The notes: a model not told the origin generated them from the letters alone. A DNA stretch of 64,000 nt from Pseudomonadota bacterium (GCA_018240785.1 JAFEFC010000016.1:1-64000), one strand, 5' to 3'; positions 53,960 to 63,830 are shown, numbered from the stretch's first letter. Made by a program: numbers and translations.

Positions 53960-55702
53960 TCAGAACGCGATCGCGACGCTGAAGTGCAGCCGCAGCTTCT
54001 GCTCCTGCTGGCCCCAGGCCAGGTCCATCGCCAGCGGACCGGCCGGGCTGCGCCAGCGTGCGCCGACGCCGTAGCCGGTGCGCAGGTCGAAGTTGCGGCG
54101 GTCGTCGGTGGCATCGCCGGCGTCTACGAAGACTGCGGCACCCCATTCCGGGCGGAACCAGCGCACATACTCGGCGCTCATCACCCCCAGATAGCGCCCG
54201 CCCACGGTGGCGCTGCCCTCGCGCACCCCCAGGCTCTGGTAGGCGTAGCCGCGCACCGTCTGCGCGCCGCCGGTGCGGAACAGGAAGTCCTGCGGAATGC
54301 CATCGCGGCTGGGCGCCAGCGTGGCGCCGCCTTCGGCGCGCAGGATCAGCACGTCGCGCTCGCCGACCGGGCGGTAATGCACGAGGCGGCCGTAAAGGCG
54401 AACAAAGTTCTGGTCCGACAGCGCGATGCTGCTGCCGCCGCCGACCTGGAACTCCATCACGTTGCCGCTGCGCGGATCGAGCAGGTCATCCACCGCGCGC
54501 CGGATCCACGTCCAGTTGGCGGTCAGCGTGTTGTGTTCGCTGGCCCTGGCGCCGTCGGGCTGCACCCGCTCGCGCTGCAGGCGCAGGGCGAGCTGGGTCT
54601 CGATGTCGCCGCGCACGGTCTTGCGCGCCACGCCGACGGCCTCGGATGCGATCTTCAGGCCCTCCACATTGCTGCGGTCGATCAGCGCACCGAAGCTGTA
54701 ACGCTGCTGGCCCTCGGGAGGCAGGAAGACGTCCGCATACAGGGACTGGCGCCGCTGCTCCAGGCGCAGGCCGGTGCCGAGCTCCCAGCCGCGCCGCAGC
54801 AGATTCACATCACGGTAGCTGGCCTCGACGCGGTAGCCGGTGTTGGTGGAGAAACCGCCGCCGAATCCCAGCGTCTTCGGCTTGGCCTCGGCCACCTGCA
54901 CGCGGACCGGTACCGCAGCGGCGAGCGCCGGGTCACGATCGATGTCGACCACCACCGAGGCGAAGTGCGGCGTGTTCTGCAGGCCGCTCTGGAAGGCGAG
55001 CAGGGCGTCGCGATCGTAAGGGGCGCCGGGCTTCAGCGTGCTGTAGCGACGCACCAGGTCCTCGGGGAGCGCGTCCAGGCCTTCGACCTGCAGTTCCCCC
55101 AGGTAAAAGGCGGGGCCGCTGTCGAGCGTCAGCGACAAGCGCACCGTGGCCGCGTCGGGGTCCACTTCGGCACGGCTCTGCACGATGCGTGCTGCCGCGT
55201 AGCGTTGCGCGCTGACGGTGTCGAGCAGTTGCTGCTTGGCGGCATCCCATGCTGCCTGGCGGAACGGCTCACCCACCGGCAGCTGCCAGCTCTCGCGCAG
55301 CACCCGCACCGTGCGTGCTCCGTCTTCCGGCGCGCCGGCGATCTCGCCCTCGAAGTCGAGCCTGACCTCGCTGATCGTCGCGCGCGCGCCGGGCTCGATG
55401 ACGACCTCCCAGTCCTTGCCCTCACCGCGGTCGATACGGATCTGCGGGTTGAAATAGCCTTCGGTGGCGAGCAGGTCCGAGATCTCACGCCGCGACCTCC
55501 GCACCAGGGCAAGGCGATCGCCATCGGCCTCGGGCAGCATCACCGGCTCTGCGCCAAGGAGGCGCACATACCGCTCGAGCAAGTGCCGCACGGCCTCCGG
55601 TGCCTGCAGGCTGACGCTGATCTGCTGCGCCGCCGCTGCGGGCAGGCACACCAGCCAGACGGCAGCCGCGAGCGTCGCGACCATCGCCCGGCGGCCGCTC
55701 AT
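53960..55702 (-). CDS. tamA: TamA-like outer-membrane assembly protein (Omp85 family)
   Basis: This encodes 580 residues from ATG 55702; a GTG at 55726 would add 8. A signal peptide (RAMVATLAAAVWLVCLPAAA) leads into three POTRA-like domains (for example FYLGELQVEGLDALPEDLVR) and a 16-strand barrel. The conserved Omp85 motif is present as GGAQTVRGYAYQSLGV. It ends in Phe, as outer-membrane proteins do. TamA normally works with TamB, whose gene usually follows. Here the next gene belongs to the TIR/DGR island and no tamB is in the window. Confidence 0.9.
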   Translation of the reverse strand: MSGRRAMVATLAAAVWLVCLPAAAAQQISVSLQAPEAVRHLLERYVRLLGAEPVMLPEADGDRLALVRRSRREISDLLATEGYFNPQIRIDRGEGKDWEVVIEPGARATISEVRLDFEGEIAGAPEDGARTVRVLRESWQLPVGEPFRQAAWDAAKQQLLDTVSAQRYAAARIVQSRAEVDPDAATVRLSLTLDSGPAFYLGELQVEGLDALPEDLVRRYSTLKPGAPYDRDALLAFQSGLQNTPHFASVVVDIDRDPALAAAVPVRVQVAEAKPKTLGFGGGFSTNTGYRVEASYRDVNLLRRGWELGTGLRLEQRRQSLYADVFLPPEGQQRYSFGALIDRSNVEGLKIASEAVGVARKTVRGDIETQLALRLQRERVQPDGARASEHNTLTANWTWIRRAVDDLLDPRSGNVMEFQVGGGSSIALSDQNFVRLYGRLVHYRPVGERDVLILRAEGGATLAPSRDGIPQDFLFRTGGAQTVRGYAYQSLGVREGSATVGGRYLGVMSAEYVRWFRPEWGAAVFVDAGDATDDRRNFDLRTGYGVGARWRSPAGPLAMDLAWGQQEQKLRLHFSVAIAF

Positions 55703-55754
55703 GCCCGCCCGATGATGCCTGGCCACTCCTCGCCTGCAGGCGCAATGCGCCGCC

Positions 55755-56756
55755 TCAGGCCTCGGCGTGATACGCCACGACGCGCTCGACCTCGTTCTTC
55801 GAGCCGAGGATCACCGGCACGCGCTGGTGCAAGGCAGCGGGGACGATGTCGAGGATGCGCTGACGGCCGGTGGACGCGGCGCCGCCGGCCTGCTCGACCA
55901 GCATGGCCATGGGATTGGCCTCGTACATCAGGCGCAGCTTGCCGCCCTTGTCGCGGATCTTCTCGTCGAGCGGGTACATGAAGATGCCGCCGCGGGTCAG
56001 CACGCGATGCACGTCGGCCACCATGGAAGCCACCCAGCGCATGTTGAAATCCGTGCCGCGCGGGCCGCTCCTGCCCTGCACCAGTTCATCGATGTAACGC
56101 TTGACCGGCGCCTCCCAGAACCGCGCATTGGAGGCGTTGATCGCGTATTCCTTCGTATCCGCGGGAATCGTCATGAAAGGATGGGTGTAGATGAAGCTGC
56201 CCATCTCGCGATCCAGCGTGAAGCCATGCACGCCGTTGCCGATGGTCAGCACCAGTTGGGTGGACGGCCCGTAGACGGCGTAGCCGGCCGCGACCTGCTC
56301 CCTACCCGGCTGCAGGAAATCCTGCTCCTGCGGCTCGTCCTCGTCCGGCGGATTGCGCAGCACCGAGAAGATGGTGCCGACGGAGCCGTTGACATCGATG
56401 TTGGACGAGCCATCGAGCGGATCGAACAGCAGCAGGTAACCACCCTTCGGATAGTCGAATGGAATGCGGCACACCGTCTCGACCTCTTCGGAGGCCATCG
56501 CCGCCAGATGGCCACCCCATTCGTTGGCCTGCACCAGGATCTCGTTGGCGATCACGTCGAGCTTCTTCTGCGCTTCGCCCTGCACATTGTCTGTGCCAGC
56601 CTCGCCGAGCACGCCGGCCAGCGCACCTTTCGACACATTGACCGCGATCGCCTTGACTGCGCGGGCGACGACTTCGAGCAGCAGGCGCAAGTCCGGATTC
56701 ATGCGGCCTGCGCGCTGCTGCTCGATGAGGAACTGGGTGAGGGTGACTCGACGCAT
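55755..56756 (-). CDS. fbp: Fructose-1,6-bisphosphatase, class 1
   Basis: This encodes 333 residues from ATG 56756 (GGAG upstream). It is the gluconeogenic/Calvin-cycle phosphatase. The metal and substrate signature is [20 protein letters not shown], with [20 protein letters not shown] before it and [38 protein letters not shown] after. Normal length; cytosolic. Confidence 0.96.
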   Translation of the reverse strand: MRRVTLTQFLIEQQRAGRMNPDLRLLLEVVARAVKAIAVNVSKGALAGVLGEAGTDNVQGEAQKKLDVIANEILVQANEWGGHLAAMASEEVETVCRIPFDYPKGGYLLLFDPLDGSSNIDVNGSVGTIFSVLRNPPDEDEPQEQDFLQPGREQVAAGYAVYGPSTQLVLTIGNGVHGFTLDREMGSFIYTHPFMTIPADTKEYAINASNARFWEAPVKRYIDELVQGRSGPRGTDFNMRWVASMVADVHRVLTRGGIFMYPLDEKIRDKGGKLRLMYEANPMAMLVEQAGGAASTGRQRILDIVPAALHQRVPVILGSKNEVERVVAYHAEA

Positions 56757-56987
56757 GAATACGCTCCGTGACAAGCTGGAAAAATCCGATGGCCGCGATT
56801 ATCCCGCTTCCGCGCCTGTCGCGCACGGAATTGCGGCGCGGCAGGATGGCAGGACGCGCCGCAATCAGTCGATGGCCCTGAACCCTGCCTTCGCGAGGCT
56901 GTCTGCAGCGTATATCATCACGGCTTGCGTTCAGACCGGCTGCCCGATGGGCCGGCCCTGCCGCCCCTCGAGATTCCATCTTCCCTT

Positions 56988-58247
56988 ATGCACGTCATGG
57001 TTTTGGGCGCCGGCCTTGCCGGCGTCAGCACTGCCTGGTATCTGCACCAGGCCGGATTCGAAGTGAGCGTCGTCGACCGCCAGCCCGAGGCCGGGCGCGA
57101 GACCAGCTTCGCCAACGGCGGCCAGATCTCGATCAGCCACCCCGAACCCTGGTCCAACCCGGCGACGCCGTTCCTCGCGCTACGCTGGCTGGGCAAGGCG
57201 GACGCCCCGCTGAAGTTCCATCCGCGTGCCAGCTCCGAGCAATGGAGATGGGCGCTGCAGTTCCTGCACGAGTGCCTGCCCTGGCGCTCGCGCCGCAACA
57301 CCGAGGCGATCGCGGCACTCGCCACCTTCAGCGGAGAACGGCTGCGCGCGCTGCGCGCCGAGACCGGCATCGCCTACGATCACCGCGAGCGCGGCATCCT
57401 GCACCTGTTCTTCACCGCTGAGGAATTCCGCCATGCGCCGGCACGTGCCGCGCTGCTGGCGCGCTTCGGCATCGAAGCGAAGGTTTGCGATGCAGCCGAA
57501 TGCCTTGCCATCGAGCCGGCGCTGGCTGCGCAATGCGCTCACCTGGCGGGCGGACTTTACGCCCCGGGGGACGAATCGGGCGACGCCTTCCGCTTCACCC
57601 AGGCGCTGGCCGAACGCCTGCGCGAGCGCGGCGTGCGGTTCCATTACCGTACCCGGATCACCGGCCTGTCAGCGAGCGGCCGTCGTGTCCATGGCGTGGA
57701 AGTCCAGGATGCCGAAGGCCGCACCGGAATGTTCGCTGCCGATGCCTATGTGGTGTGCCTGGGCAGCTTCAGCCCACGGATGGTGGCGCCGCTCGGTGAG
57801 CACCTGCCGATCTATCCGGTGAAGGGGTACTCGGTGACGGCTCCGGTGCGGGACCCGATGCGGGCACCGGAAGTCAGCCTGACCGACGAATCGCGACGCA
57901 TCGTCTGCTCGCGCCTCGGCGACCGCTTGCGCATCGCCGGCACCGCCGAAGTAGGCGGTTTCGAAACGGATGTGCGCCCCGAACGCGTGCGCACCCTCCT
58001 CGACTGGATCCAGACGCGGTTTCCCGGCGCCATCGACGAGTCGCAGGCCAGTTCATGGGCGGGCCTGCGCCCCGCCACGCCCGGCAACCTGCCCATCATC
58101 GGCAGGAGCGGCCGCGACAACCTGTGGTTCAACACCGGTCACGGCACGCTGGGCTGGACGCTCGCCTGCGGCTCCGCTGCCGCACTGGCCGAACTGATGC
58201 AGGGCCGACGCCCCGCCCCGCAGTTTCCATTTCGCGCCGCAGCCTGA
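56988..58247 (+). CDS. dadA: D-amino acid dehydrogenase small subunit
   Basis: This encodes 419 residues from ATG 56988; the frame upstream to 56925 lacks a ribosome site. It is an FAD-dependent membrane-associated dehydrogenase oxidising D-amino acids. The dinucleotide motif is MVLGAGLAGVSTAWYLHQAG, followed by RETSFANGGQISISHPEPW. The C-terminal WAGLRPATPGNLPIIGRS and NTGHGTLGWTLACGSAAALA complete the DAO fold. It is transcribed divergently from fbp. Confidence 0.92.
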   Translation: MHVMVLGAGLAGVSTAWYLHQAGFEVSVVDRQPEAGRETSFANGGQISISHPEPWSNPATPFLALRWLGKADAPLKFHPRASSEQWRWALQFLHECLPWRSRRNTEAIAALATFSGERLRALRAETGIAYDHRERGILHLFFTAEEFRHAPARAALLARFGIEAKVCDAAECLAIEPALAAQCAHLAGGLYAPGDESGDAFRFTQALAERLRERGVRFHYRTRITGLSASGRRVHGVEVQDAEGRTGMFAADAYVVCLGSFSPRMVAPLGEHLPIYPVKGYSVTAPVRDPMRAPEVSLTDESRRIVCSRLGDRLRIAGTAEVGGFETDVRPERVRTLLDWIQTRFPGAIDESQASSWAGLRPATPGNLPIIGRSGRDNLWFNTGHGTLGWTLACGSAAALAELMQGRRPAPQFPFRAAA

Positions 58248-58270
58248 TCACGCGCCTGCGGTAATCAGGC
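58242..58270. terminator. Possible bidirectional terminator after dadA
   Basis: A 7-base perfect inverted repeat (GCCTGAT / ATCAGGC) with a 15-base loop spans the dadA stop and the gap before the convergent hemerythrin gene. No U-run follows, so it is a weak candidate. Confidence 0.35.
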
Positions 58271-58279
58271 CCGGCGCAC

Positions 58280-58789
58280 TCAGTTCTGCTCGGCGGGCTC
58301 GGGATTGGCCGTCAGGGTGGCGCAGGCGCAACCGGCGGGCGAATCGGCGCACGAACCGCCATCGGCCTTGGTTTTGAATTCGCCGGTCTCGACATCGTAG
58401 CCGACGCTCTGCAGGTGAAAGGCGAGCGCCGCATCCATGCCGTTGGTGTGGCCATCGAACCACGTCGGAAGCTCTTCCACCAGGCGTCGCGCCAGGAACA
58501 GGTCGCCGTTCGCCGCGCGCTTGCGGATGTCGCGCAGCACCGCAAGCACGCGCTCATGCTCACCGCGATGGCAGGCGGGAAAATCCACCGCCTCCATCCA
58601 GCGGTTCTCCTGGGCGAAATGGGCTTCGGTGTGCTCGACGAAAGCGTCATAGGCCGCGAGGAAGGCATCGCGGTCGCCGCCCTTCAACGCCTCCGCCACG
58701 ACGTTGTAGTGCTCGACGAACTCGCGGTGCGTCGCGTCCATCCGCTCCAGCCCGTTCTCGAGCTGCTTGGTCCACAGCAGGATCGTCAT
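58280..58789 (-). CDS. Bacteriohemerythrin
   Basis: This encodes 169 residues with a single hemerythrin domain, a non-heme di-iron O2-binding four-helix bundle. Iron ligands are visible in ERMDATHREFVEHYN, EHTEAHFAQENRWMEA, CHRGEHERVLAVLRD and TWFDGHTNGMDAALA. The last ~25 residues are Cys-containing (GSCADSPAGCACATL), which is not part of the usual domain. Possible roles are oxygen sensing or storage, or redox buffering. Confidence 0.9.
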   Translation of the reverse strand: MTILLWTKQLENGLERMDATHREFVEHYNVVAEALKGGDRDAFLAAYDAFVEHTEAHFAQENRWMEAVDFPACHRGEHERVLAVLRDIRKRAANGDLFLARRLVEELPTWFDGHTNGMDAALAFHLQSVGYDVETGEFKTKADGGSCADSPAGCACATLTANPEPAEQN

Positions 58790-58803
58790 GATCCTCTCCT
58801 TGC

Positions 58804-59253
58804 TTATTTGACGACTTTCAGGTGGCCACCGCGAGGCTTCCCAGAGGGCTCACCGCGGGGCCCCTCGGCGGTGTCGTCGAGGGGCTCGGCGGTCTCCGGC
58901 AGCTCGTCATCGGCCACCTCCATCAGCCCGGCGTCCTCACCCTGCTCGGGCTCGAAAGCCATGCCTTGCCCGTTCTCGCGGGCATAGATGGCGATGACGT
59001 TGGCGACGGGGATCAGCAGCGAATGAGGCACGCCGTTGAAACGCGCCTGGAAGCTGATGGCGTCGTTTTCCATCTGCAACTGATGGGTGGCATCCGGGCC
59101 GACGTTCAGCACGACCTGGCCGTCGCGCGCATAGCCCGGCGGAACGCGGGTCTGCGCATCGACGAGCGTCGCCAGGTAGGGCGTGTAGCCCTGGTCGACA
59201 CACCATTCCCAGATGGCGCGAATCAGGTAGGGCTTGGTTGAAACTGTGCTCAT
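58804..59253 (-). CDS. sspB: ClpXP specificity-enhancing factor SspB
   Basis: This encodes 149 residues. The SspB domain includes KPYLIRAIWEWCVDQGYTPY, HLQ-type segment THQLQMENDAISFQARFNGV and SLLIPVANVIAIYARENGQG. A flexible acidic linker leads to the C-terminal GGHLKVVK, matching the ClpX-docking tail. It delivers ssrA-tagged proteins to ClpXP. It follows sspA on the same strand. Confidence 0.95.
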   Translation of the reverse strand: MSTVSTKPYLIRAIWEWCVDQGYTPYLATLVDAQTRVPPGYARDGQVVLNVGPDATHQLQMENDAISFQARFNGVPHSLLIPVANVIAIYARENGQGMAFEPEQGEDAGLMEVADDELPETAEPLDDTAEGPRGEPSGKPRGGHLKVVK

Positions 59254-59307
59254 GACGATCCTTGTGCGCGGACGGGCAAGGACATGCCCGACCGGAGGCG
59301 ATTCGGG

Positions 59308-59904
59308 TCAGCGGCGCATCACCTTCTCGGACGGCGTCAGCGCGTCGATGAACCCTTGGCGGCTGAAGATCCGCTCGGCGTACTTCATCAGCGGCGCGGC
59401 GGCCTTGGGAAGCTCGATGCCGTAGTGCTCGAGGCGCCAGAGCAGCGGCGCAATCGCCACATCGAGCATGGAGAACTCCTCGCCCAGCATGAACTTCTGC
59501 TTGTTGAAGATGGGCGCGAGCTGGGTGAGGTGGTCGCGCACGTGGGCACGGGTCTTGTCGACACCTTTCTGGTTCGCCTCGAGCGCGGGGATGTGCGAGA
59601 ACAGCTCCTGCTCGAAGGTGTGCAGCAATTGCCGCGCACGGGCACGCATGATCGGGTCGGGCGGCATCAGTTGCGGATGCGGAAAGCGCTCGTCGATGTA
59701 CTCGTTGATGATGTTCGACTCGTACAGGACGAGATCTCGGTCGACGAGCACCGGCACCTGGTTGTAGGGGTTGATGACGGCGATGTCTTCGGGCTTGTTG
59801 TAGAGATCGACGTCGATGACTTCGAAATCCATACCCTTTTCGAACAGGACGATCCGGCAGCGATGGCTGAACGGGTCGGTCGTGCCGGAATAGAGGTTCA
59901 TCAT
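59308..59904 (-). CDS. sspA: Stringent starvation protein A
   Basis: This encodes 198 residues from ATG 59904 (MMNLYSGTTDPFSHRCRIVL; GGAG upstream). It is a glutathione-S-transferase-fold RNA-polymerase-associated protein, with the conserved YNQVPVLVDRDLVLYESNII, EYIDERFPHPQLMPPDPIMR and FSMLDVAIAPLLWRL. It lies just after the petABC terminator, a common betaproteobacterial order. Confidence 0.95.
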   Translation of the reverse strand: MMNLYSGTTDPFSHRCRIVLFEKGMDFEVIDVDLYNKPEDIAVINPYNQVPVLVDRDLVLYESNIINEYIDERFPHPQLMPPDPIMRARARQLLHTFEQELFSHIPALEANQKGVDKTRAHVRDHLTQLAPIFNKQKFMLGEEFSMLDVAIAPLLWRLEHYGIELPKAAAPLMKYAERIFSRQGFIDALTPSEKVMRR

Positions 59905-59925
59905 GGTGTTGCCACTCCGGAGATA

Positions 59926-59963
59926 CAAAAGCAAAAGCGCACCACGCGGTGCCGCGTGGTGCG
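59926..59963 (-). terminator. Intrinsic terminator of petABC
   Basis: A 12-base perfect inverted repeat (CGCACCACGCGG / CCGCGTGGTGCG, 59938-59963) is followed on the minus strand by CTTTTGCTTTTG. It lies between petC and sspA and would separate the two transcription units. Confidence 0.8.
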
Positions 59964-60030
59964 TCTGTCATGGAAGTGCGTCAATGGCAGGTGCAGGCAG
60001 GAAAGCCCGCACGCGTCACCGCACATTCAA

Positions 60031-60786
60031 TCAATGAATGTCCTTCCAGTAGTTCTTCTTCAGCGCATACGACAGCACGAACAGACCTGCCAGGAAGATC
60101 AGCACGATCGTGCCGATCGACTTGCGCTTCTCGGCGACAGGCTCGCCCATCCAGACGATGAAGGACACGAGATCGCCGACAGTCTTGTCGTACTCCTCGG
60201 CCGACAGCTTGCCGGGCTTTGCCAGCTTGAGTTCGACATGCTTGGTGCCGTCAGCGTTCTGACTGACATGTGCCACCTGCTCGCCCTGCAGTTCGTACAG
60301 GACATGCGGCATGCCAACGTTCTCGAACACGACGTTGTTCCAGCCGGTCGGACGGGCCGGGTCACGGTAGAACTGGCGCAGATACGTGTACAGCCAGTCC
60401 GCGCCGCTGCCGAACTCGGACGCGCGGGAGCGGGCGATCACGCTCAGGTCGGGCGGCGCAGCGCCGAACCAGACCTTCGCCTCGTCGCGCTGCATCGCGA
60501 TCTTCATCAGCTCACCCGTCTTTTCAGCGGTGAACAGCAGGTTGTCGCGGATCGCCTGCTCGGTGAGGCCGATGTCCTGCAGCCGGTTGTAGCGCACGTA
60601 GGACGCACCATGGCAGTTCAGACAGTAATTCACGAAGAGCTTGGCGCCATGCTGCAGCACCGCCGGATCCTTGCTGACCGGCGCCTTGTCCAGGTGCAGC
60701 TCGGCCCCCGCGGCCATCGCCAGCACGGGCGCGAACAGGGCGACCGCCGCTGCGCGCTTGATGAAACTCATGAGACGCGATTTCAT
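60031..60786 (-). CDS. petC: Cytochrome c1 of the bc1 complex
   Basis: This encodes 251 residues from ATG 60786, overlapping the petB stop by 4 bases. A signal peptide (RAAAVALFAPVLAMAAGAE) is followed by the heme c motif NYCLNCHGASYVRYNRLQDI. The distal methionine is probably in NVGMPHVLYELQG. A C-terminal membrane anchor (IGTIVLIFLAGLFVLSYALK) holds the periplasmic domain. It accepts electrons from the Rieske protein. Confidence 0.96.
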   Translation of the reverse strand: MKSRLMSFIKRAAAVALFAPVLAMAAGAELHLDKAPVSKDPAVLQHGAKLFVNYCLNCHGASYVRYNRLQDIGLTEQAIRDNLLFTAEKTGELMKIAMQRDEAKVWFGAAPPDLSVIARSRASEFGSGADWLYTYLRQFYRDPARPTGWNNVVFENVGMPHVLYELQGEQVAHVSQNADGTKHVELKLAKPGKLSAEEYDKTVGDLVSFIVWMGEPVAEKRKSIGTIVLIFLAGLFVLSYALKKNYWKDIH

Positions 60787-62051
60787 TTGAAATTCACCCT
60801 TTCCGGTTCCGGTTTGCACTTGTCGAGCTGGCTGTACCAGGGCATCAGCAGGAAGAACGCGAAGTACAGCACCGAGCAGATCTGCGACACCAGCGTACGG
60901 CCCGGGGTCGGCGGCAGCACACCCAGGTAACCCAGGATGAAGAAGCAGATGACGAAGATCGTCAGCACCACCTTGAAGATCGGCCCCTTATAGCGGATCG
61001 ACTTCACCGGACTGCGGTCCAGCCACGGCAGGAAGGCGATGATCACCACCGATGCGCCCATCGCGACCACGCCCCAGAATTTCGCATCCAGCCCGAAAAG
61101 CGGATAGGTCACCGCGCGCAGGATCGAGTAGAAGGGGGTGAAGTACCACACCGGCGCAATGTGCGGCGGCGTCTTCAGCGGGTCGGCCGGGATGAAGTTG
61201 TTGAACTCGAGGAAGTAGCCGCCGCCTTCCGGCGCGAAGAACACCACCGCGCTGAAGACGAACAGGAAGACCACGACACCGACGATGTCCTTCACCGTGT
61301 AGTACGGATGGAAGGGGATGCCGTCGAGCGGCTTGCCGGTCGAATCCTTCTTCTTCTTGATCTCGATGCCGTCCGGGTTGTTGGAGCCGACTTCGTGCAG
61401 TGCCACGATGTGCGCGGCGACGAGGCCGATCAGCACCAGCGGCACGGCGATGACGTGGAAGGAGAAGAAGCGGTTCAGCGTGGCGTCGGACACGACGAAG
61501 TCGCCGCGGATCACCAGCGACAGATCCGGACCGATGACCGGGATCGCGGAGAACAGGTTCACGATCACCTGCGCGCCCCAGTACGACATCTGCCCCCACG
61601 GCAGCAGATAGCCCATGAAGGCTTCGGCCATCAGCGCGAGGAAGATCAGCGTGCCGAAGACCCAGATCAGCTCGCGCGGCTTGCGGTACGAGCCGTAGAG
61701 CAGGCCACGGAACATGTGCAGGTACACGACGATGAAGAACGCCGAGGCGCCCGTCGAGTGCAGGTAGCGGATGATCCAGCCGCCCGGCACGTCGCGCATG
61801 ATGTACTCGACGCTGGCAAAAGCCACCGGCACGCCGGCTGCGTTGAGCGAGGCATCGGGTTTGTAGTGCATGACCAGGAAGATGCCGGTCACGATCTGGA
61901 TCACCAGCACCATCAGCGCCAGCGAGCCGAAGAAATACCAGAAGTTGAAGTTCTTCGGCGCGTAGTACTCGGTCAGGTGACCCTTGATGGACGACGTGAG
62001 CGGGAAACGCTCATCGATCCAGTTCAGCACAGCCTGAGATTTGGTCGTCAT
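60783..62051 (-). CDS. petB: Cytochrome b of the bc1 complex
   Basis: This encodes 422 residues in one chain, so the b subunit is not split. It has eight predicted membrane helices. Heme-ligand histidines are in IIRYLHSTGASAFFIVVYLH and FFSFHVIAVPLVLIGLVAAH. The quinol-site PEWY motif of classical proteins appears as IAPVWYFTPFYSILRA, where PVWY replaces PEWY. It lies 3 bases after petA. Confidence 0.96.
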   Translation of the reverse strand: MTTKSQAVLNWIDERFPLTSSIKGHLTEYYAPKNFNFWYFFGSLALMVLVIQIVTGIFLVMHYKPDASLNAAGVPVAFASVEYIMRDVPGGWIIRYLHSTGASAFFIVVYLHMFRGLLYGSYRKPRELIWVFGTLIFLALMAEAFMGYLLPWGQMSYWGAQVIVNLFSAIPVIGPDLSLVIRGDFVVSDATLNRFFSFHVIAVPLVLIGLVAAHIVALHEVGSNNPDGIEIKKKKDSTGKPLDGIPFHPYYTVKDIVGVVVFLFVFSAVVFFAPEGGGYFLEFNNFIPADPLKTPPHIAPVWYFTPFYSILRAVTYPLFGLDAKFWGVVAMGASVVIIAFLPWLDRSPVKSIRYKGPIFKVVLTIFVICFFILGYLGVLPPTPGRTLVSQICSVLYFAFFLLMPWYSQLDKCKPEPERVNFK

Positions 62052-62054
62052 CGC

Positions 62055-62648
62055 TTATGCCTTTCCGTCGTCACCGACGAGGATGGTGGTGTCTGCGAGG
62101 TACTTGTAAGGCGGTATCTCGAGATTGTCCGGCGCCGGCATGCTCTTGTAGACGCGGCCGGCGAGGTCGAACTGAGAGCCATGGCACGGGCACAGGAAAC
62201 CACCAGGCCAGTCCGCCCCCATGCCGCTTTCGGCACCGACCTTGAACTTTTCCGAAGGCGAACAGCCGAGGTGGGTGCAGATGCCCACCGCCACCAGATA
62301 CTCGGGCTTGATCGAGCGGTACTTGTTCTTCGCGTACTCGGGCTGCATCGGCTTGTTCGAAGCCGGATCGCTGACCTTGTCTTCGGTCTGGTCCAGCGAG
62401 GCCAGCATCTCGGGCGTGCGACGCAGGATCCAGACCGGCTTGCCGCGCCATTCCACAGTCATCATCTCGCCCGGCGCGAGCTTCCCGATATCCGCCTCGA
62501 CCGGCGCGCCGGCTGCCTTGGCACGCTCCGACGGCGTCAGGCTGGCGACGAACGGAACCGCCGTCGCCACGGCGGCAACGCCGCCCGCAGCCGACGTCGC
62601 CAGCAACAGAGTGCGGCGGCCGCTGTCCACTTCTTGATCAACGCTCAT
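62055..62648 (-). CDS. petA: Rieske iron-sulfur subunit of the bc1 complex
   Basis: This encodes 197 residues from ATG 62648; the upstream frame lacks a ribosome site. A Tat-like signal anchor (GRRTLLLATSAAGGVAAVAT) precedes the periplasmic domain. The 2Fe-2S ligands are in GICTHLGCSPSEK and FLCPCHGSQFDLAGRV. It is the first gene of the petABC operon. Confidence 0.96.
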   Translation of the reverse strand: MSVDQEVDSGRRTLLLATSAAGGVAAVATAVPFVASLTPSERAKAAGAPVEADIGKLAPGEMMTVEWRGKPVWILRRTPEMLASLDQTEDKVSDPASNKPMQPEYAKNKYRSIKPEYLVAVGICTHLGCSPSEKFKVGAESGMGADWPGGFLCPCHGSQFDLAGRVYKSMPAPDNLEIPPYKYLADTTILVGDDGKA

Positions 62649-62700
62649 GACCCTCTTCCCAAAAAGGAAAACGAAAGACCCGGATACAAAAAACTGGAAG

Positions 62701-62729
62701 AGTATATCCGATTCGCTGCAGCAGAGAAA
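62701..62729 (-). promoter_or_regulatory. Probable sigma-70 promoter of petABC
   Basis: On the minus strand TTTCTC (62729-62724) is followed after 17 bases by TATACT (62706-62701). The -10 is near consensus, the -35 weak. It lies ~50 bases upstream of the petA start in an AT-richer gap. Confidence 0.5.
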
Positions 62730-62829
62730 GCGCGCGAGCCGCAGTTCCATACGGGACAAGGCTTTGCGCGAATTATTCGCAGTTGCGGAAGCCTCGGGAT
62801 GGATCAGGTATGCTGCAGCACAGCATCGA

Positions 62830-63423
62830 TCAGACGGACCGGCGCTCGACCAGCGCCTGGGCGATCGTGCCGGTGTCCGTGTGCTCCAGTTCGCCCCCTA
62901 CCGGCACGCCGCGAGACAGCCGGCTGACCTTGACGCCTCGGGCCGACAGTAGCGTCGCGATGGTGTGCGCGGTGGCCTCGCCTTCGTTGGTGAAATTGGT
63001 GGCGAGGATGACCTCGGCCACAGCGGGATCGTTCGCCCGCGCGATGAGCTTGTCGAGCTTCAATTCGCGCGGGCCGACGCCGTCGAGCGGCGACAGTCGC
63101 CCCATCAGCACGTAGTAGAGTCCGTTGTAGGACTGGGTCTGCTCGATCATCGCAAGATCGGCCGGCATCTCGACGATGCACAGCAGCGAGGCGTCGCGCC
63201 GGGGATTGGCGCAGCGCTCGCAGATCTCGCTTTCGGTGAAGGTGTTGCAGCGCTCGCAGTGACGCAGCACCTCGAGCGCATGCGACAGGGCGCGGGCGAG
63301 GCGGCCCGCGCCGCGCTGGTCACGCTGCAGCAGATGATAAGCCATGCGCTGCGCCGACTTCGGCCCCACGCCCGGCAGGCAGCGCAGCGCCTCGATGAGT
63401 TCGTCGAGGCTCGATGGCGTCAT
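62830..63423 (-). CDS. recR: Recombination protein RecR
   Basis: This encodes 197 residues. The helix-hairpin-helix region ([20 protein letters not shown]), the C4 zinc finger ([19 protein letters not shown]) and the Toprim domain ([20 protein letters not shown]) are in order. It works with RecO in RecF-pathway repair. It is the last gene of dnaX-ybaB-recR. Confidence 0.97.
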   Translation of the reverse strand: MTPSSLDELIEALRCLPGVGPKSAQRMAYHLLQRDQRGAGRLARALSHALEVLRHCERCNTFTESEICERCANPRRDASLLCIVEMPADLAMIEQTQSYNGLYYVLMGRLSPLDGVGPRELKLDKLIARANDPAVAEVILATNFTNEGEATAHTIATLLSARGVKVSRLSRGVPVGGELEHTDTGTIAQALVERRSV

Positions 63424-63436
63424 GCTGGCGACAGGC

Positions 63437-63760
63437 TCAGAACGGCAGCTTCATGCCGGGTGGCAGGTTCAGGCCCGCAGTGAAGCCGGACATCTTCTCC
63501 TGGGTCGTCGACTCGACCTTGCGGACTGCGTCGTTGACCGCGGCAGCGACCAGATCCTCGAGCATTTCCTTGTCGTCCATGACCGACTCGTCGATGGACA
63601 CCCGGCGCACGTCGTACTTGCAGGTCATCAGCACCTTGACCATGCCCGCGCCGGACTGGCCCTCGACCTCGACGGTCGCGAGCTGGTCCTGCATCTTCTT
63701 CATGTTTTCCTGCATCTGCTGGGCCTGCTTCATCAGCCCGGCAAGGCCGCCTTTCATCAT
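63437..63760 (-). CDS. ybaB: YbaB/EbfC nucleoid-associated protein
   Basis: This encodes 107 residues from ATG 63760 (AGGAG upstream): [20 protein letters not shown] at the start, then [20 protein letters not shown] and the C-terminal [14 protein letters not shown]. It forms a DNA-binding dimer. It lies between dnaX and recR as in most proteobacteria. Confidence 0.96.
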   Translation of the reverse strand: MMKGGLAGLMKQAQQMQENMKKMQDQLATVEVEGQSGAGMVKVLMTCKYDVRRVSIDESVMDDKEMLEDLVAAAVNDAVRKVESTTQEKMSGFTAGLNLPPGMKLPF

Positions 63761-63830
63761 GGTGACGCTCCTCGGAGTTTGGATGGATTGGTGGATGGGT
63801 AGGGGTTGGGGCCGCGGACCGGTGCGGCGA

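Noticed and set aside
53418-54146. 242-residue open frame across the tamA/TIR gap with FIIPARAGI
   Set aside because: It is a chance frame through a REP-like palindrome joining shadows of two real genes.
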